Positions 1 through 10,301 of a stretch of DNA of 64,000 nt are shown here, in pieces. The notes under the pieces were generated by a model. The model worked only from the letters and a program-made list of their open reading frames with translations, was not told the origin of the DNA and made no database searches. The stretch comes from Osmia lignaria lignaria (lineage: Eukaryota > Arthropoda > Insecta > Hymenoptera > Megachilidae), in assembly GCF_051020975.1 (NCBI RefSeq), contig NW_027478171.1:806001-870000 (forward strand). Reading direction: 5' to 3'. Made by a program: the position numbers and the translations under genes. How positions within the stretch are numbered: the first letter of the stretch is position 1; every line of letters begins with the position of its first letter.

Positions 1-76
1 AGAACATAAAAAGTAGGAAACTTAATTCTCTACAAAAAAGGTCTCTTAACATTTTGCCATAGCTCGCTTCGTTTCC

Positions 77-98
77 GAGATATTTGCAGATTTATCTC
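77..98. repeat. Intramonomer dyad, GAGATA ... TATCTC
   Basis: GAGATA at 77-82 is the exact reverse complement of TATCTC at 93-98, leaving a 10-nt loop. In monomers that read GATATATCTC instead of GATTTATCTC the arms lengthen to GAGATAT/ATATCTC with an 8-nt loop. The dyad recurs in most monomers and is broken in the CAGCTC head class and in the few with GAGAGATTTG or GAGACATTTG. It could form a small hairpin or a protein-binding dyad; no function is shown. Confidence 0.75.
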
Positions 99-111
99 AA
101 GGGAAGGGGCC
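85..111 (+). repeat. Internal subrepeat, copy A
   Basis: This 27-base segment of the reference monomer aligns without gaps to the segment 114 bp downstream (199-225). In common-form monomers 24 of 27 bases match; the three differences are T/G at 91 versus 205, G/A at 101 versus 215 and G/A at 103 versus 217. The reference monomer has one further difference (C at 211). It spans the TATCTC arm and the GGGAAGGGGCC stretch. A shared AGCTCGC lies upstream of both copies (61-67 and 187-193), offset by 126 bp, so about 12 bp differ between copies. The pattern suggests the monomer arose in part by internal duplication. Confidence 0.7.
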
Positions 112-132
112 TGACGGACATATTTCGAGATA

Positions 133-159
133 TTTCTTCTTCTTGTTGTTCTTCTTCTG
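133..159 (+). repeat. Pyrimidine-rich tract in each monomer
   Basis: Positions 133-159 are built from TTC/TCT and TTG triplets, with only three purines (all G) in 27 bases. It is the lowest-complexity part of the monomer. Its variants are useful markers: TTTTTGTTG, TTGTCCTTC, TTGATGTTC, TTCCTCTGC, and a one-base loss giving TTGTGTTC at about 47,152 and 57,119. A slippage-prone tract here would explain the triplet-like changes. Confidence 0.8.
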
Positions 160-198
160 CACAGCTAAACTGGAAGTGGCATTTTCAGCTCGCAATAG

Positions 199-225
199 TG
201 CAGAGTTATCCCAAAGAAAGGGGCC
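199..225 (+). repeat. Internal subrepeat, copy B
   Basis: Partner of the segment at 85-111. It reads TGCAGAGTTATC then usually TCAAAGAAAGGGGCC (here CCAAAG). Both copies are followed by an ACGG, two bases further downstream in copy A than in copy B. As it recurs in nearly all monomers, the duplication predates amplification of the array. Confidence 0.7.
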
Positions 226-284
226 ACGGTGTTTCTGTATCTCTATTATGTTGGTGCGGCTTCGGCACTTTTAAATATCTCGAT

Positions 285-295
285 ATATCTCGAAA
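285..295. repeat. Tail arm ATATCTCGAAA, complementary to 123-133
   Basis: ATATCTCGAAA at 285-295 is the exact 11-base reverse complement of TTTCGAGATAT at 123-133. This pairing exists only in monomers with the CTCGAAAAC tail. In the other tail type the same place reads ATATCTCGAGA and contains the self-complementary octamer TCTCGAGA. The two tail types therefore offer different symmetry elements. Any structural role is inference. Confidence 0.6.
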
Positions 296-322
296 ACTAC
301 GCTTCTGATCAAAAAATATCAT

Positions 323-644
323 AGAACATAAATTGTAGGAAACATAATTCTCTACAAAAAAGGTCTCTTAACATTTTGCCATAGCTCGCTTGGTTTCCGA
401 GATATTTGCAGATTTATCTCAAGGGAAGGGGCCTGACGGACATATTTCGAGATATTTCTTCTTCTTGTTGTTCTTCTTCTGCACAGCTAAGCTGGAAGTG
501 GCATTTTCAGCTCGCAATAGTGCAGAGTTATCCCAAAGAAAGGGGCCACGGTGTTTCTGTATCTCTATTATGTTGGTGCGGCTTCGGAACTTTTAAATAT
601 CTTGATATATCTCGAGAACTACGCCTCTGATCGAAAAATATCAT
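323..644 (+). repeat. Exemplar monomer with CTCGAGAAC tail
   Basis: The tail reads ATCTTGATATATCTCGAGA, then ACGCCTCTG here (ACGCATCTG in most), and the next monomer's head normally reads AACATAAAAAGTAGG. The alternative tail reads ATCTCGATATATCTCGAAA, then ACGCTTCTG, normally followed by AACATAAATTGTAGG and ACATAATTC. The three differences therefore travel together across the monomer boundary in most cases. The CTCGAG (XhoI) site marks this type. Exceptions such as 28,416-28,640 (CTCGAAAAC followed by ACGCATCTG) look recombinant. Confidence 0.85.
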
Positions 645-2254
645 AGAACATAAAAAGTAGGAAACTTAATTCTCTACAAAAAAGGTCTCTTAACATTTTG
701 CCATGGCTCGCTTCGTTTCCGAGATATTTGCAGATTTATCTCAAGGGAAGGGGCCTGACGGACATATTTCGAGATATTTCTTCTTCTTGTTGTTCTTCTT
801 CTGCACAGCTAAGCTGGAAGTGGCATTTGCAGCTCGCAGTAGTGCAGAGTTATCTCAAAGAATGGGGCCACGGTGTTTCTGTATCTCTATTATGTTGGTG
901 CGGCTTCGGAACTTTTAAATATCAGGATATATCTCGAGAACTACGCATCTGATCAAAAAATATCATAGAACATAAAACGTAGGAAACTTAATTCTCTACA
1001 AAAATGGTCTCTTAACATTTTGCCATAGCTCGCTTCGTTTCCGAGATATTTGCAGATTTATCTCAAGGGAAGGGGCCTGACGGACATATTTCGAGATATT
1101 TCTTCTTCTTGTTGTTCTTCTTCTGCACAGCTAAGCTGGAAGTGGCATTTGCAGCTCGCAATAGTGCAGAGTTACCTCAAAGAAAGGGGCCACGGTGTTT
1201 CTGTATCTCTATTATGTTGGTGCCGCTTCGGAACTTTTAAATATCAGGATATATCTCGAGAACTACGCATCTGATCAAAAAATATCATAGAACATAAAAA
1301 GTAGGAAACTTAATTCTCTACAAAAATGGTCTCTCAACATTTTGCCATAGCTCGCTTCGTTTCCGAGATATTTGCAGATTTATCTCAAGGGAAGGGGCCT
1401 GACGGACATATTTCGAGATATTTCTTCTTCTTGTTGTTCTTCTTCTGCACAGCTAAGCTGGAAGTGGCATTTGCAGCTCGCAGTAGTGCAGAGTTATCTC
1501 AAAGAAAGGGGCCACGGTGTTTCTGTATCTCTATTATGTTGGTGCGGCTTCGGAACTTTTAAATATCTTGATATATCTCGAGAACTACGCATCTGATCAG
1601 AAAATATCATAGAACATAAAAAGTAGGAAACTTAATTCTCTACAAAAAAGGTCTCTTAACATTTTGCCATAGCTCGCTTCGTTTCCGAGATATTTGCAAA
1701 TTTATCTCAAGGGAAGGGGCCTGACGGACATATTTCGAGATATTTCTTCTTCTTGTTGTTCTTCTTCTGCACAGCTAAGCTGGAAGTGGCATTTGCAGCG
1801 CGCAATAGTGCTGAGTTATCTCAAAGAAAGGGGCCACGGTGTTTCTGTATCTCTATTATGTTGGTGCGGCTTCGGAACTTTTAAATATCTTGATATATCT
1901 CGAGAACTACGCATCTGATCGAAAAATATCATAGAACATAAAAAGTAGGAAACTTAATTCTCTACAAAAGAGGTCTCTTAACATTTTGCCATAGCTCGCT
2001 TCGTTTCCGAGATATTTGCAGATTTATCTCAAGGGAAGGGGCCTGACGGACATATTTCGAGATATTTCTTCTTTTTGTTGTTCTTCTTCTGCACAGCTAA
2101 GCTGGAAGTGGCATTTGCAGCTCGCAATAGTGCAGAGTTATCTCAAAGAAAGGGGCCACGGTGTTTCTGTACCTCTATTATGTTGGTGCGGCTTCGGAAC
2201 TTTTAAATATCTTGATATATCTCGAGAACTACGCATCCGATCAAAAAATATCAT

Positions 2255-5200
2255 AGAACATAAAAAGTAGGAAACTTAATTCTCTACAAAAAAGGTCTCT
2301 TAACATTTTGCCATAGCTCGCTTCGTTTCCGAGATATTTGCAGATTTATCTCGAGGGAAGGGGCCTGTCGGACATATTTCGAGATATTTCTTCTTCTTGT
2401 TGTTCTTCTTCTGCACAGCTAAGCTGGAAGCGGCATTTGCGGCTCGCACTAGTGCAGAGTTATCTCAAAGAAAGGGGCCACGGTGTTTCTGTATCTCTAT
2501 TATGTTGGTGCGGCTTCGGATCTTTTAAATATCTCGATATATCTCGAAAACTACGCTTCTGATCAAAAAATATCATAGAACATAAATTGTAGGAAACATA
2601 ATTCTCTACAAAAAAGGTCTCTTAACATTTTGCCGTAGCTCGCTTCGTTTCCGAGATATTTGCAGATCTTTCTCAAGGGAAGGGGCCTGACGGACATATT
2701 TCGAGATATTTCTTCTTTTTGTTGTTCTTCTTCTGCACAGCTAAGCTGGAAGTGGCATTTGCAGCTCGCAATAGTGCAGAGTTATCTCAAAGAAAGGGGC
2801 CACGGTGTTTCTGTATCTCTATTATGTTGGTGCGGCTTCGGAACTTTCAAATATCTTGATATATCTCGAGAACTACGCATCTGATCAAAAAATATCATAG
2901 AACATAAAAAGTAGGAATCCCAATTTTCTACAAAAAAGGTCTCTTAACATTTTGCCGTAGCTCGCTTTGTTTCCGAGATATTTGCAGATTTATCTCAAGG
3001 GAAGGGGCCTGACGGACATATTTCGAGATATTTCTTCTTTTTGTTGTTCTTCTTCTGCACAGCTAAGCTGGAAGTGGCATTTGCAGTTCGCAATAGTGCA
3101 GAGTTATCTCAAAGACAGGGGCCACGGTGTTTCTGTATCTCTATTATGTTGGTGCGGCTTCGGAACTTTTAAATATCTTGATATATCTCGAGAACTACGC
3201 ATCCGATCAAAAAAAATCATAGAACATAAAAAGTAGGAAACTTAATTCTCTACAAAAAAGGTGTCTTAACATTTTGCCATAGCTCGCTTCGTTTCCGAGA
3301 TATTTGCAGATATATCTCAAGGGAAGGGGCCTGACGGACATATTTCGAGATATTTCTTCTTCTTGTTGTTCTTCTTCTGCACAGCTAAGCTGGAAGTGGC
3401 ATTTACAGCTCGCAATAGTGCAGAGTTATCTCAAAGAAAGGGGCCACGGTGTTTCTGTATCTCTATTATGTTGGTGCGGCTTCGGAACTTTTAAATATCT
3501 TGATATATCTCGAGAACTACGCATCTGATCGAAAAATATCATAGAACATAAAAGTAGGAAACTTAATTCTCTACAAAAGAGGTCTCTTAACATTTTGCCA
3601 TAGCTCGCTTCGTTTCCGAGATATTTGCAGATTTATCTCAAGGGAAGGGGCCTGACGGACATATTTCGAGATATTTCTTCTTCTTGTTGTTCTTCTTCTG
3701 CACAGCTAAGCTGGAAGTGGCATTTACAGCTCGCAATAGTGCAGAGTTATCTCAAAGAAAGGGGCCACGGTGTTTCTGTATCTCTATTATGTTGGTGCGG
3801 CTTCGGAACTTTTAAATATCTTGATATATCTCGAGAACTACGCATCTGATCGAAAAATATCATAGAACATAAAAGTAGGAAACTTAATTCTCTACAAAAG
3901 AGGTCTCTTAACATTTTGCCATAGCTCGCTTCGTTTCCGAGATATTTGCAGATTTATCTCAAGGGAAGGGGCCTGACGGACATATTTCGAGATATTTCTT
4001 CTTCTTGTTGTTCTTCTTCTGCACAGCTAAGCTGGAAGTGGCATTTACAGCTCGCAATAGTGCACAGTTATCTCAAAGAAAGGGGCCACGGTGTTTCTGT
4101 ATCTCTATTATGTTGGTGCGGCTTCGGAACTTTTAAATATCTTGATATATCTCGAGAACTACGCATCTGAGCAAAAAATATCATAGAACATGAAAAGTAG
4201 GAAACTTAATTCTCTACAAAAAAGATCTCTTAACATTTTGCCGTAGCTCTCTTCGTTTCCGAGATATTTGCAGATATATCTCAAGGGAAGGGGCCTGACG
4301 GACATATTTCGAGATATTTCTTCTTCTTGTTGTTCTTCTTCTGCACAGCTAAGCTGGAAGTGGCATTTGCAGCTCGCAATAGTGCAGAGTTATCTCAAAG
4401 AAAGGGGCCACGGTGTTTCTGTATCTCTATTATGTTGGTGCGGCTTCGGAACTTTTAAATATCTTGATATATCTCGAGAACTACGCATCTGATCAAAAAA
4501 TATCATAGAACATAAAAAGTAGGAAACTTAATTCTCTACAAAAAAGGTCGCTTAACATTTTGCCATAGCTCGCTTCGTTTTCGAGATATTTGCATATTTA
4601 TCTCAAGGGAAGGGGCCTGACGGACATATTTCGAGATATTTCTTCTTCTTGTTGTTCTTCTTCTGCACAGCTAAGCTGGAAGTGGCATTTGCGGCTCGCA
4701 CTAGTGCAGAGTTATCTCAAAGAAAGGGGCCACGGTGTTTCTGTATCTCTATTATGTTGGTGCGGCTTCGGAACTTTTAAATATCTCGATATATCTCGAA
4801 AACTACGCTTCTGATCAAAAAATATCATAGAACATAAATTGTAGCAAACATAATTCTCTACAAAAAAGGTCTCTTAACATTTTGCCATAGCTCGCTTCGT
4901 TTCCGAGATATTTGCAGATATATCTCAAGGGAAGGGGCCTGACGGGCATATTTCGAGATATTTCTTCTTCTTGTTGTTCTTCTTCAGCACAGCTAAGCTG
5001 GAAGTGGCATTTACAGCTCGCAATAGTGCAGAGTTATCTCAAAGAAAGGGGCCACGGTGTTTCTGTATCTCTATTATGTTGGTGCGGCTTCGGAACTTTT
5101 AAATATCTTAATATATCTCGAGAACTACGCATCTGATCAAAAAATATCATAGAACATAAAAAGTGGGAAACTTAATTCTCTACAAAAAAGGTGTCTTAAC

Positions 5201-5450
5201 ATTTTGCCATAGCTCGCTTCGTTTCCGAGATATTTGCAGATTTATCTCAAGGGAAGGGGCCTAACGGACATATTTCGAGATATTTCTTCTTCTTGTTGTC
5301 CTTCTTCTGCACAGCTAAGCTGGAAGTGGCATTTGCGGCTCGCACTAGTGCAGAGTTATCTCAAAGAAAGGGGCCACGGTGTTTCTGTATCTCTATTATG
5401 TTGGTGCGGTTTCGGAACTTTTAAATATCTTGATATATCTCGAAAACTAC
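2255..5450 (+). repeat. Older copy of the block at 9.0-11.9 kb
   Basis: Monomers 8-17 align with monomers 29-37. The offset is 6,760 up to about 3.85 kb and 6,439 from monomer 14 onward, so the left copy has one extra monomer (12 and 13 correspond to the single monomer 33). Shared private markers include GCGGCATTTGCGG, CGGATCTTTT, GTAGGAATCCCAATTTTC (2,911 and 9,671), CTCAAAGACAGG, and the 321-bp monomer lacking one A. Several differences (CCTGTCGG, GATCTTTCTC, TTTCCAGATATTTTTT, TATTCCTTC) show this pair is older than the exact duplications nearby. Ends are approximate. Confidence 0.75.
4507..4828 (+). repeat. GCATATTT head class (exemplar)
   Basis: It reads TTTGCATATTTATC for TTTGCAGATTTATC and almost always occurs with GCGGCTCGCACTAG. 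Monomers start near 4,507, 8,371, 9,015, 10,946, 13,522, 15,776, 19,640, 20,284, 22,215, 29,621, 30,265, 33,163, 34,773, 43,466, 48,283, 53,756 and 58,251. The tight linkage of the two changes about 100 bp apart marks a single ancestral variant that spread across most of the window. Confidence 0.82.
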
Positions 5451-5472
5451 GCATCTGATCAAAAAATATCAT
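5151..5472 (+). repeat. TTGTCCTTC class (exemplar)
   Basis: It has TTGTCCTTC in the pyrimidine tract, CCTAACGG and GCGGTTTCGG (the last replaced in the chimera at 22,859). It starts near 5,151, 6,761, 11,590, 14,166, 16,420, 18,030 and 22,859, and only there. It is a diagnostic marker of the left mosaic zone. Confidence 0.82.
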
Positions 5473-5794
5473 AGAACATAAAAAGTAGGAAACATAATTC
5501 TGTACAAAAAAGGTCTCTTAACATTTTGCCATAGCTCGCTTCGTTTCCGAGAGATTTGCAGATTTATCTCAAGGGAAGGGGCCTGACGGACATATTTCGA
5601 GATATTTCTTCTTCTTGTTGTTCTTCTTCTGCACAGCTAAGCTGGAAGTGGCATTTGCGGCTCGCACTAGTGCACAGTTATCTCAAAGAAAGGGGCCACG
5701 GTGTTTCTGTATCTCTATTATGTTGGTGCGGCTTCGGAACTTTTAAGTATCTCGATATATCTCGAAAACTACGCTTCTGACCAAAAAATATTAT

Positions 5795-6116
5795 AGAACA
5801 TAAATTGTAGGAAACATAATTCTCTACAAAAAACGTCTCTTAACATTTTGCCGTAGCTCGTTTCGTTTCCGAGATATTTACAGATTTATCTCAAGGGAAG
5901 GGGCCTGACGGACATATTTCCAGATATTTCTTCTTCTTGTTGTTCTTCTTCTGCACAGCTAAGCTGGAAGTGGCATTTGCAGCTCGCAATAGTGCAGAGT
6001 TATCTCAAAGAAAGGGGCCACGGTGTTTCTGTATCTCTATTATGTTGGTGCGCCTTCGGAACTTTTAAATATCTTGATATATCTCGAGAACTACGCATCT
6101 GATCGAAAAATATCAT
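5795..6116 (+). repeat. TTTCCAGATAT class (exemplar)
   Basis: It reads CATATTTCCAGATATT where others have CATATTTCGAGATATT, breaking the 11-base complementarity with the tail. Twelve monomers show it, starting near 5,795, 7,405, 9,337, 12,556, 14,810, 17,064, 18,674, 20,606, 23,503, 24,147, 41,213 and 51,503. All twelve have the CTCGAGAAC tail. Through shared duplications they probably reduce to about three independent lineages. Confidence 0.8.
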
Positions 6117-6438
6117 AGAACATAAAAAGTAGGAAACTTAATTCTCTACAAAAGAGGTCTCTTAACATTTTGCCATAGCTCGCTTCGTTTCCGAGATATT
6201 TGCAGATTTATCTCAAGGGAAGGGGCCTGACGGACATATTTCGAGATATTTCTTCTTTTTGTTGTTCTTCTTCTGCACAGCTAAGCTGGAAGTGGCATTT
6301 GCAGCTCGCAATAGTGCAGAGTTATCTCAAAGAAAGGGGCCACGGTGTTTCTGTATCTCTATTATGTTGGTGCGGCTTCGGAACTTTCAAATATCTTGAT
6401 ATATCTCGAGAACTACGCATCTGATCAAAAAATATCAT

Positions 6439-6760
6439 AGAACATAAAAAGTAGGAAACATAATTCTGTACAAAAAAGGTCTCTTAACATTTTGCCATAG
6501 CTCGCTTCGTTTCCGAGATATTTGCAGATTCAGCTCAAAGGAACTGGCCTGACGGACATATTTCGAGATATTTCTTCTTCTTGTTGTTCTTCCTCTGCAC
6601 AGCTAAGCTGGAAGTGGCATTTGCAGCTCGCAATAGTGCAGAGTTATCTCAAAGAAAGGGGCCACGGTGTTTCTGTATCTCTATTATGTTGGTGCGGCTT
6701 CGGAACTTTTAAATATCTTGATATATCTCGAGAACTACGCATCTGATCAAAAAATATCAT
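6439..6760 (+). repeat. CAGCTCAAAGG head class (exemplar)
   Basis: It reads CAGATTCAGCTCAAAGGAAC where others have CAGATTTATCTCAAGGGAAG, usually with TTCCTCTGC or TCCTCCTCTGC in the pyrimidine tract. The change destroys the TATCTC arm of the dyad. I count 22 such monomers. Their starts are near 6,439, 8,693, 16,098, 19,962, 26,401, 27,045, 28,011, 30,587, 31,875, 33,485, 35,095, 40,569, 42,500, 42,822, 43,144, 44,753, 47,318, 52,790, 53,112, 53,434, 54,721 and 57,286. None lies in the first 6.4 kb or after 57.6 kb. Confidence 0.85.
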
Positions 6761-7867
6761 AGAACATAAAAAGTAGGAAACTTAATTCTCTACAAAAAAG
6801 GTCTCTTAACATTTTGCCATAGCTCGCTTCGTTTCCGAGATATTTGCAGATTTATCTCAAGGGAAGGGGCCTAACGGACATATTTCGAGATATTTCTTCT
6901 TCTTGTTGTCCTTCTTCTGCACAGCTAAGCTGGAAGTGGCATTTGCGGCTCGCACTAGTGCAGAGTTATCTCAAAGAAAGGGGCCACGGTGTTTCTGTAT
7001 CTCTATTATGTTGGTGCGGTTTCGGAACTTTTAAATATCTTGATATATCTCGAGAACTACGCATCTGATCAAAAAATATCATAGAACATAAAAAGTAGGA
7101 AACATAATTCTGTACAAAAAAGGTCTCTTAACATTTTGCCATAGCTCGCTTCGTTTCCGAGAGATTTGCAGATTTATCTCAAGGGAAGGGGCCTGACGGA
7201 CATATTTCGAGATATTTCTTCTTCTTGTTGTTCTTCTTCTGCACAGCTAAGCTGGAAGTGGCATTTGCGGCTCGCACTAGTGCACAGTTATCTCAAAGAA
7301 AGGGGCCACGGTGTTTCTGTATCTCTATTATGTTGGTGCGGCTTCGGAACTTTTAAGTATCTCGATATATCTCGAAAACTACGCTTCTGACCAAAAAATA
7401 TTATAGAACATAAATTGTAGGAAACATAATTCTCTACAAAAAACGTCTCTTAACATTTTGCCGTAGCTCGTTTCGTTTCCGAGACATTTGCAGATTTATC
7501 TCAAGGGAAGGGGCCTGACGGACATATTTCCAGATATTTCTTCTTCTTGTTGTTCTTCTTCTGCACAACTAAGCTGGAAGTGGCATTTGCAGCTCGCAAT
7601 AGTGCAGAGTTATCTCAAAGAAAGGGGCCACGGTGTTTCTGTATCTCTATTATGTTGGTGCGCCTTCGGAACTTTTAAATATCTTGATATATCTCGAGAA
7701 CTACGCATCTGATCGAAAAATATCATAGAACATAAAAAGTAGGAAACTTAATTCTCTACAAAAGAGGTCTCTTAACATTTTGCCATAGCTCGCTTCGTTT
7801 CCGAGATATTTGCAGATTTATCTCAAGGGAAGGGGCCTGACGGACATATTTCGAGATATTTCTTCTT
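6510..7867 (+). repeat. Block shared with 16,169-17,526
   Basis: A 1,358-bp match at an offset of 9,659, covering the CAGCTCAAAGG-head monomer, the TTGTCCTTC monomer, the GAGAGATTTG monomer and the GAGACATTTG monomer with GCACAACTAAG. It starts after CGCTTCG versus CGTTTCC (6,509/16,168) and ends where TTCTTTTTG and TTCTTCTTG part (7,868/17,527). Confidence 0.82.
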
Positions 7868-8354
7868 TTTGTTGTTCTTCTTCTGCACAGCTAAGCTGGA
7901 AGTGGCATTTGCAGCTCGCAATAGTGCAGAGTTATCTCAAAGAAAGGGGCCACGGTGTTTCTGTATCTCTATTATGTTGGTGCGGCTTCGGAACTTTCAA
8001 ATATCTTGATATATCTCGAGAACTACGCATCTGATCAAAAAATATCATAGAACATAAAAAGTAGGAAACATAATTCTGTACAAAAAAGGTCTCTTAACAT
8101 TTTGCCATAGCTCGCTTCGTTTCCGAGATATTTGCAGATATATCTCAAGGGAAGGGGCCTGACGGACATATTTCGAGATATTTCTTCTTCTTGTTGTTCT
8201 TCTTCTGCACAGCTAAGCTGGAAGTGGCATTTGCAGCTCGCAATAGTGCAGAGTTATCTCAAAGAAAGGGGCCACGGTGTTTCTGTATCTCTATTATGTT
8301 GGTGCGGCTTCGGAACTTTTAAATATCTTGATATATCTCGAGAACTACGCATCT
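6964..8354 (+). repeat. Block shared with 12,115-13,505
   Basis: A 1,391-bp match at an offset of 5,151. It starts just after GCAGAG/GCACAG (6,963/12,114) and ends where CATCTT and CATCTG part (8,355/13,506). It overlaps other duplicated blocks, showing that this part of the array was copied more than twice. Confidence 0.82.
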
Positions 8355-9102
8355 TATCAAAAAATATCATAGAACATAGAAAGTAGGAAACTTAATTCTC
8401 TACAAAAAAGGTCGCTTAACATTTTGCCATAGCTCGCTTCGTTTCCGAGATATTTGCATATTTATCTCAAGGGAAGGGGCCTGACGGACATATTTCGAGA
8501 TATTTCTTCTTCTTGTTGTTCTTCTTCTGCACAGCTAAGCTGGAAGTCGCATTTGCGGCTCGCACTAGTGCAGAGTTATCTCAAAGAAAGGGGCCACGGT
8601 GTTTCTGTATCTCTATTATGTTGGTGCGTCTTCGGAACTTTTAAATATCTCGATATATCTCGAAAACTACGCTTCTGATCAAAAAATATCATAGAACATA
8701 AATTGTAGGAAACATAATTCTCTACAAAAAACGTCTCTTAACATTTTGCCATAGCTCGTTTCCTTTCCGAGATATTTGCAGATTCAGCTCAAAGGAACTG
8801 GCCTGACGGACATATTTCGAGATATTTCTTCTTCTTGTTGTTCTTCCTCTGCACAGCTAAGCTGGAAGTGGCATTTGCAGCTCGCAATAGTGCAGAGTTA
8901 TCTCAAAGAAAGGGGCCACGGTGTTTCTGTATCTCTATTATGTTGGTGCGGCTTCGGAACTTTTAAATATCTTGATATATCTCGAGAACTACGCATCTGA
9001 TCAAAAAATATCATAGAACATAAAAAGTAGGAAACTTAATTCTCTACAAAAAAGGTCTCTTAACATTTTGCCATAGCTCGCTTCGTTTCCGAGATATTTG
9101 CA
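7569..9102 (+). repeat. Block shared with 14,974-16,507
   Basis: A 1,534-bp match at an offset of 7,405, with one substitution seen (C/G at 8,548 versus 15,953, GAAGTCGC versus GAAGTGGC). It begins after GCACAA/GCACAG and ends at GCATATTT versus GCAGATTT (9,103/16,508). Confidence 0.82.
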
Positions 9103-10301
9103 TATTTATCTCAAGGGAAGATGCCTGACGGACATATTTCGAGATATTTCTTCTTCTTGTTGTTCTTCTTCTGCACAGCTAAGCTGGAAGCGGCATTTGC
9201 GGCTCGCACTAGTGCAGAGTTATCTCAAAGAAAGGGGCCACGGTGTTTCTGTATCTCTATTATGTTGGTGCGGCTTCGGATCTTTTAAATATCTCGATAT
9301 ATCTCGAAAACTACGCTTCTGATCAAAAAATATCATAGAACATAAATTGTAGGAAACATAATTCTCTACAAAAAAGGTCTCTTAACATTTTGCCGTAGCT
9401 CGCTTCGTTTCCGAGATATTTGCAGATTTATCTCAAGGGAAGGGGCCTGACGGACATATTTCCAGATATTTTTTCTTCTTGTTGTTCTTCTTCTGCACAG
9501 CTAAGCTGGAAGTGGCATTTGCAGCTCGCAATAGTGCAGAGTTATCTCAAAGAAAGGGGCCACGGTGTTTCTGTATCTCTATTATGTTGGTGCGGCTTCG
9601 GAACTTTCAAATATCTTGATATATCTCGAGAACTACGCATCTGATCAAAAAATACCATAGAACATAAAAAGTAGGAATCCCAATTTTCTACAAAAAAGGT
9701 CTCTTAACATTTTGCCGTAGCTCGCTTTGTTTCCGAGATATTTGCAGATTTATCTCAAGGGAAGGGGCCTGACGGACATATTTCGAGATATTTCTTCTTT
9801 TTGTTGTTCTTCTTCTGCACAGCTAAGCTGGAAGTGGCATTTGCAGTTCGCAATAGTGCAGAGTTATCTCAAAGACAGGGGCCACGGTGTTTCTGTATCT
9901 CTATTATGTTGGTGCGGCTTCGGAACTTTTAAATATCTTGATATATCTCGAGAACTACGCATCCGATCAAAAAATATCATAGAACATAAAAAGTAGGAAA
10001 CTTAATTCTCTACAAAAACGGTGTCTTAACATTTTGCCATAGCTCGCTTCGTTTCCGAGATATTTGCAGATATATCTCAAGGGAAGGGGCCTGACGGACA
10101 TATTTCGAGATATTCCTTCTTCTTGTTGTTCTTCTTCTGCACAGCTAAGCTGGAAGTGGCATTTACAGCTCGCAATAGTGCAGAGTTATCTCAAAGAAAG
10201 GGGCCACGGTGTTTCTGTATCTCTATTATGTTGGTGCGGCTTCGGAACTTTTAAATATCTTGATATATCTCGAGAACTACGCATCTGATCGAAAAATATC
10301 A

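Larger units (their letters stand above)
1..322 (+). repeat. Reference monomer (phase and internal map)
   Basis: This monomer sets the coordinates used for internal features. In order: A-rich head (1-60), CTCGCTTCGTTTCCGAGA (63-80), dyad (77-98), purine stretch GGGAAGGGGCC (101-111), CGAGATATTT (126-135), pyrimidine tract (133-159), GCTCGC block (188-193), second purine stretch (215-225), CTATTATGTTGGTGCGGC (243-260), and AT-rich tail (271-322). Relative to the common form it carries AAACTGG at 168-174, TTTTCAGCTCG at 182-192, TATCCCAAAG at 207-216 and GGCACTT at 264-270. It has the CTCGAAAAC tail type. Confidence 0.95.
1..2254 (+). repeat. Monomers 1-7, no multi-kilobase block recognised
   Basis: These monomers share few private markers with the rest. 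Monomers 3 and 4 share ATCAGGATATAT in place of ATCTTGATATAT (about 921 and 1,243). Monomers 3 and 5 share CTCGCAGTAG. Monomer 7 has TGTACCTC. One monomer (703) has a chance CCATGG. The pattern fits local, small-scale exchange rather than the large blocks further right. Confidence 0.75.
4251..6529 (+). repeat. 2,279-bp duplicated block, left copy
   Basis: It matches 13,266-15,544 at an offset of 9,015, with no difference found by eye. Private markers shared by both copies: GGTCGCTTAAC with CGTTTTCGAG (monomers 15 and 43), TTCAGCACAG (16 and 44), AAGTGGGAAAC (17 and 45), GAGAGATTTG (18 and 46) and GATATTTACAG (19 and 47). The flanks diverge at single bases: T/G at 4,250 versus 13,265, and T/A at 6,530 versus 15,545. 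Confidence 0.88.

Noticed and set aside
61..80. CENP-B box in CTTCGTTTCCGAG or TTTCGAGATATTTC
   Set aside because: TTCG is present, but the downstream A-nn-CGGG of the core consensus is missing on both strands.
255..275. Heat-shock-type element around GCTTCGGAACTTTT
   Set aside because: TTC and GAA are separated by one base instead of two and no third unit follows.
703..918. ATG-initiated frame of about 71 codons with a hydrophobic centre (also at 390, 1326, 25899, 37741, 60235, 60557)
   Set aside because: Each ATG comes from a private base change in one monomer (for example CCATGG at 703). The hydrophobic stretch is simply the pyrimidine tract read as Phe/Leu codons.
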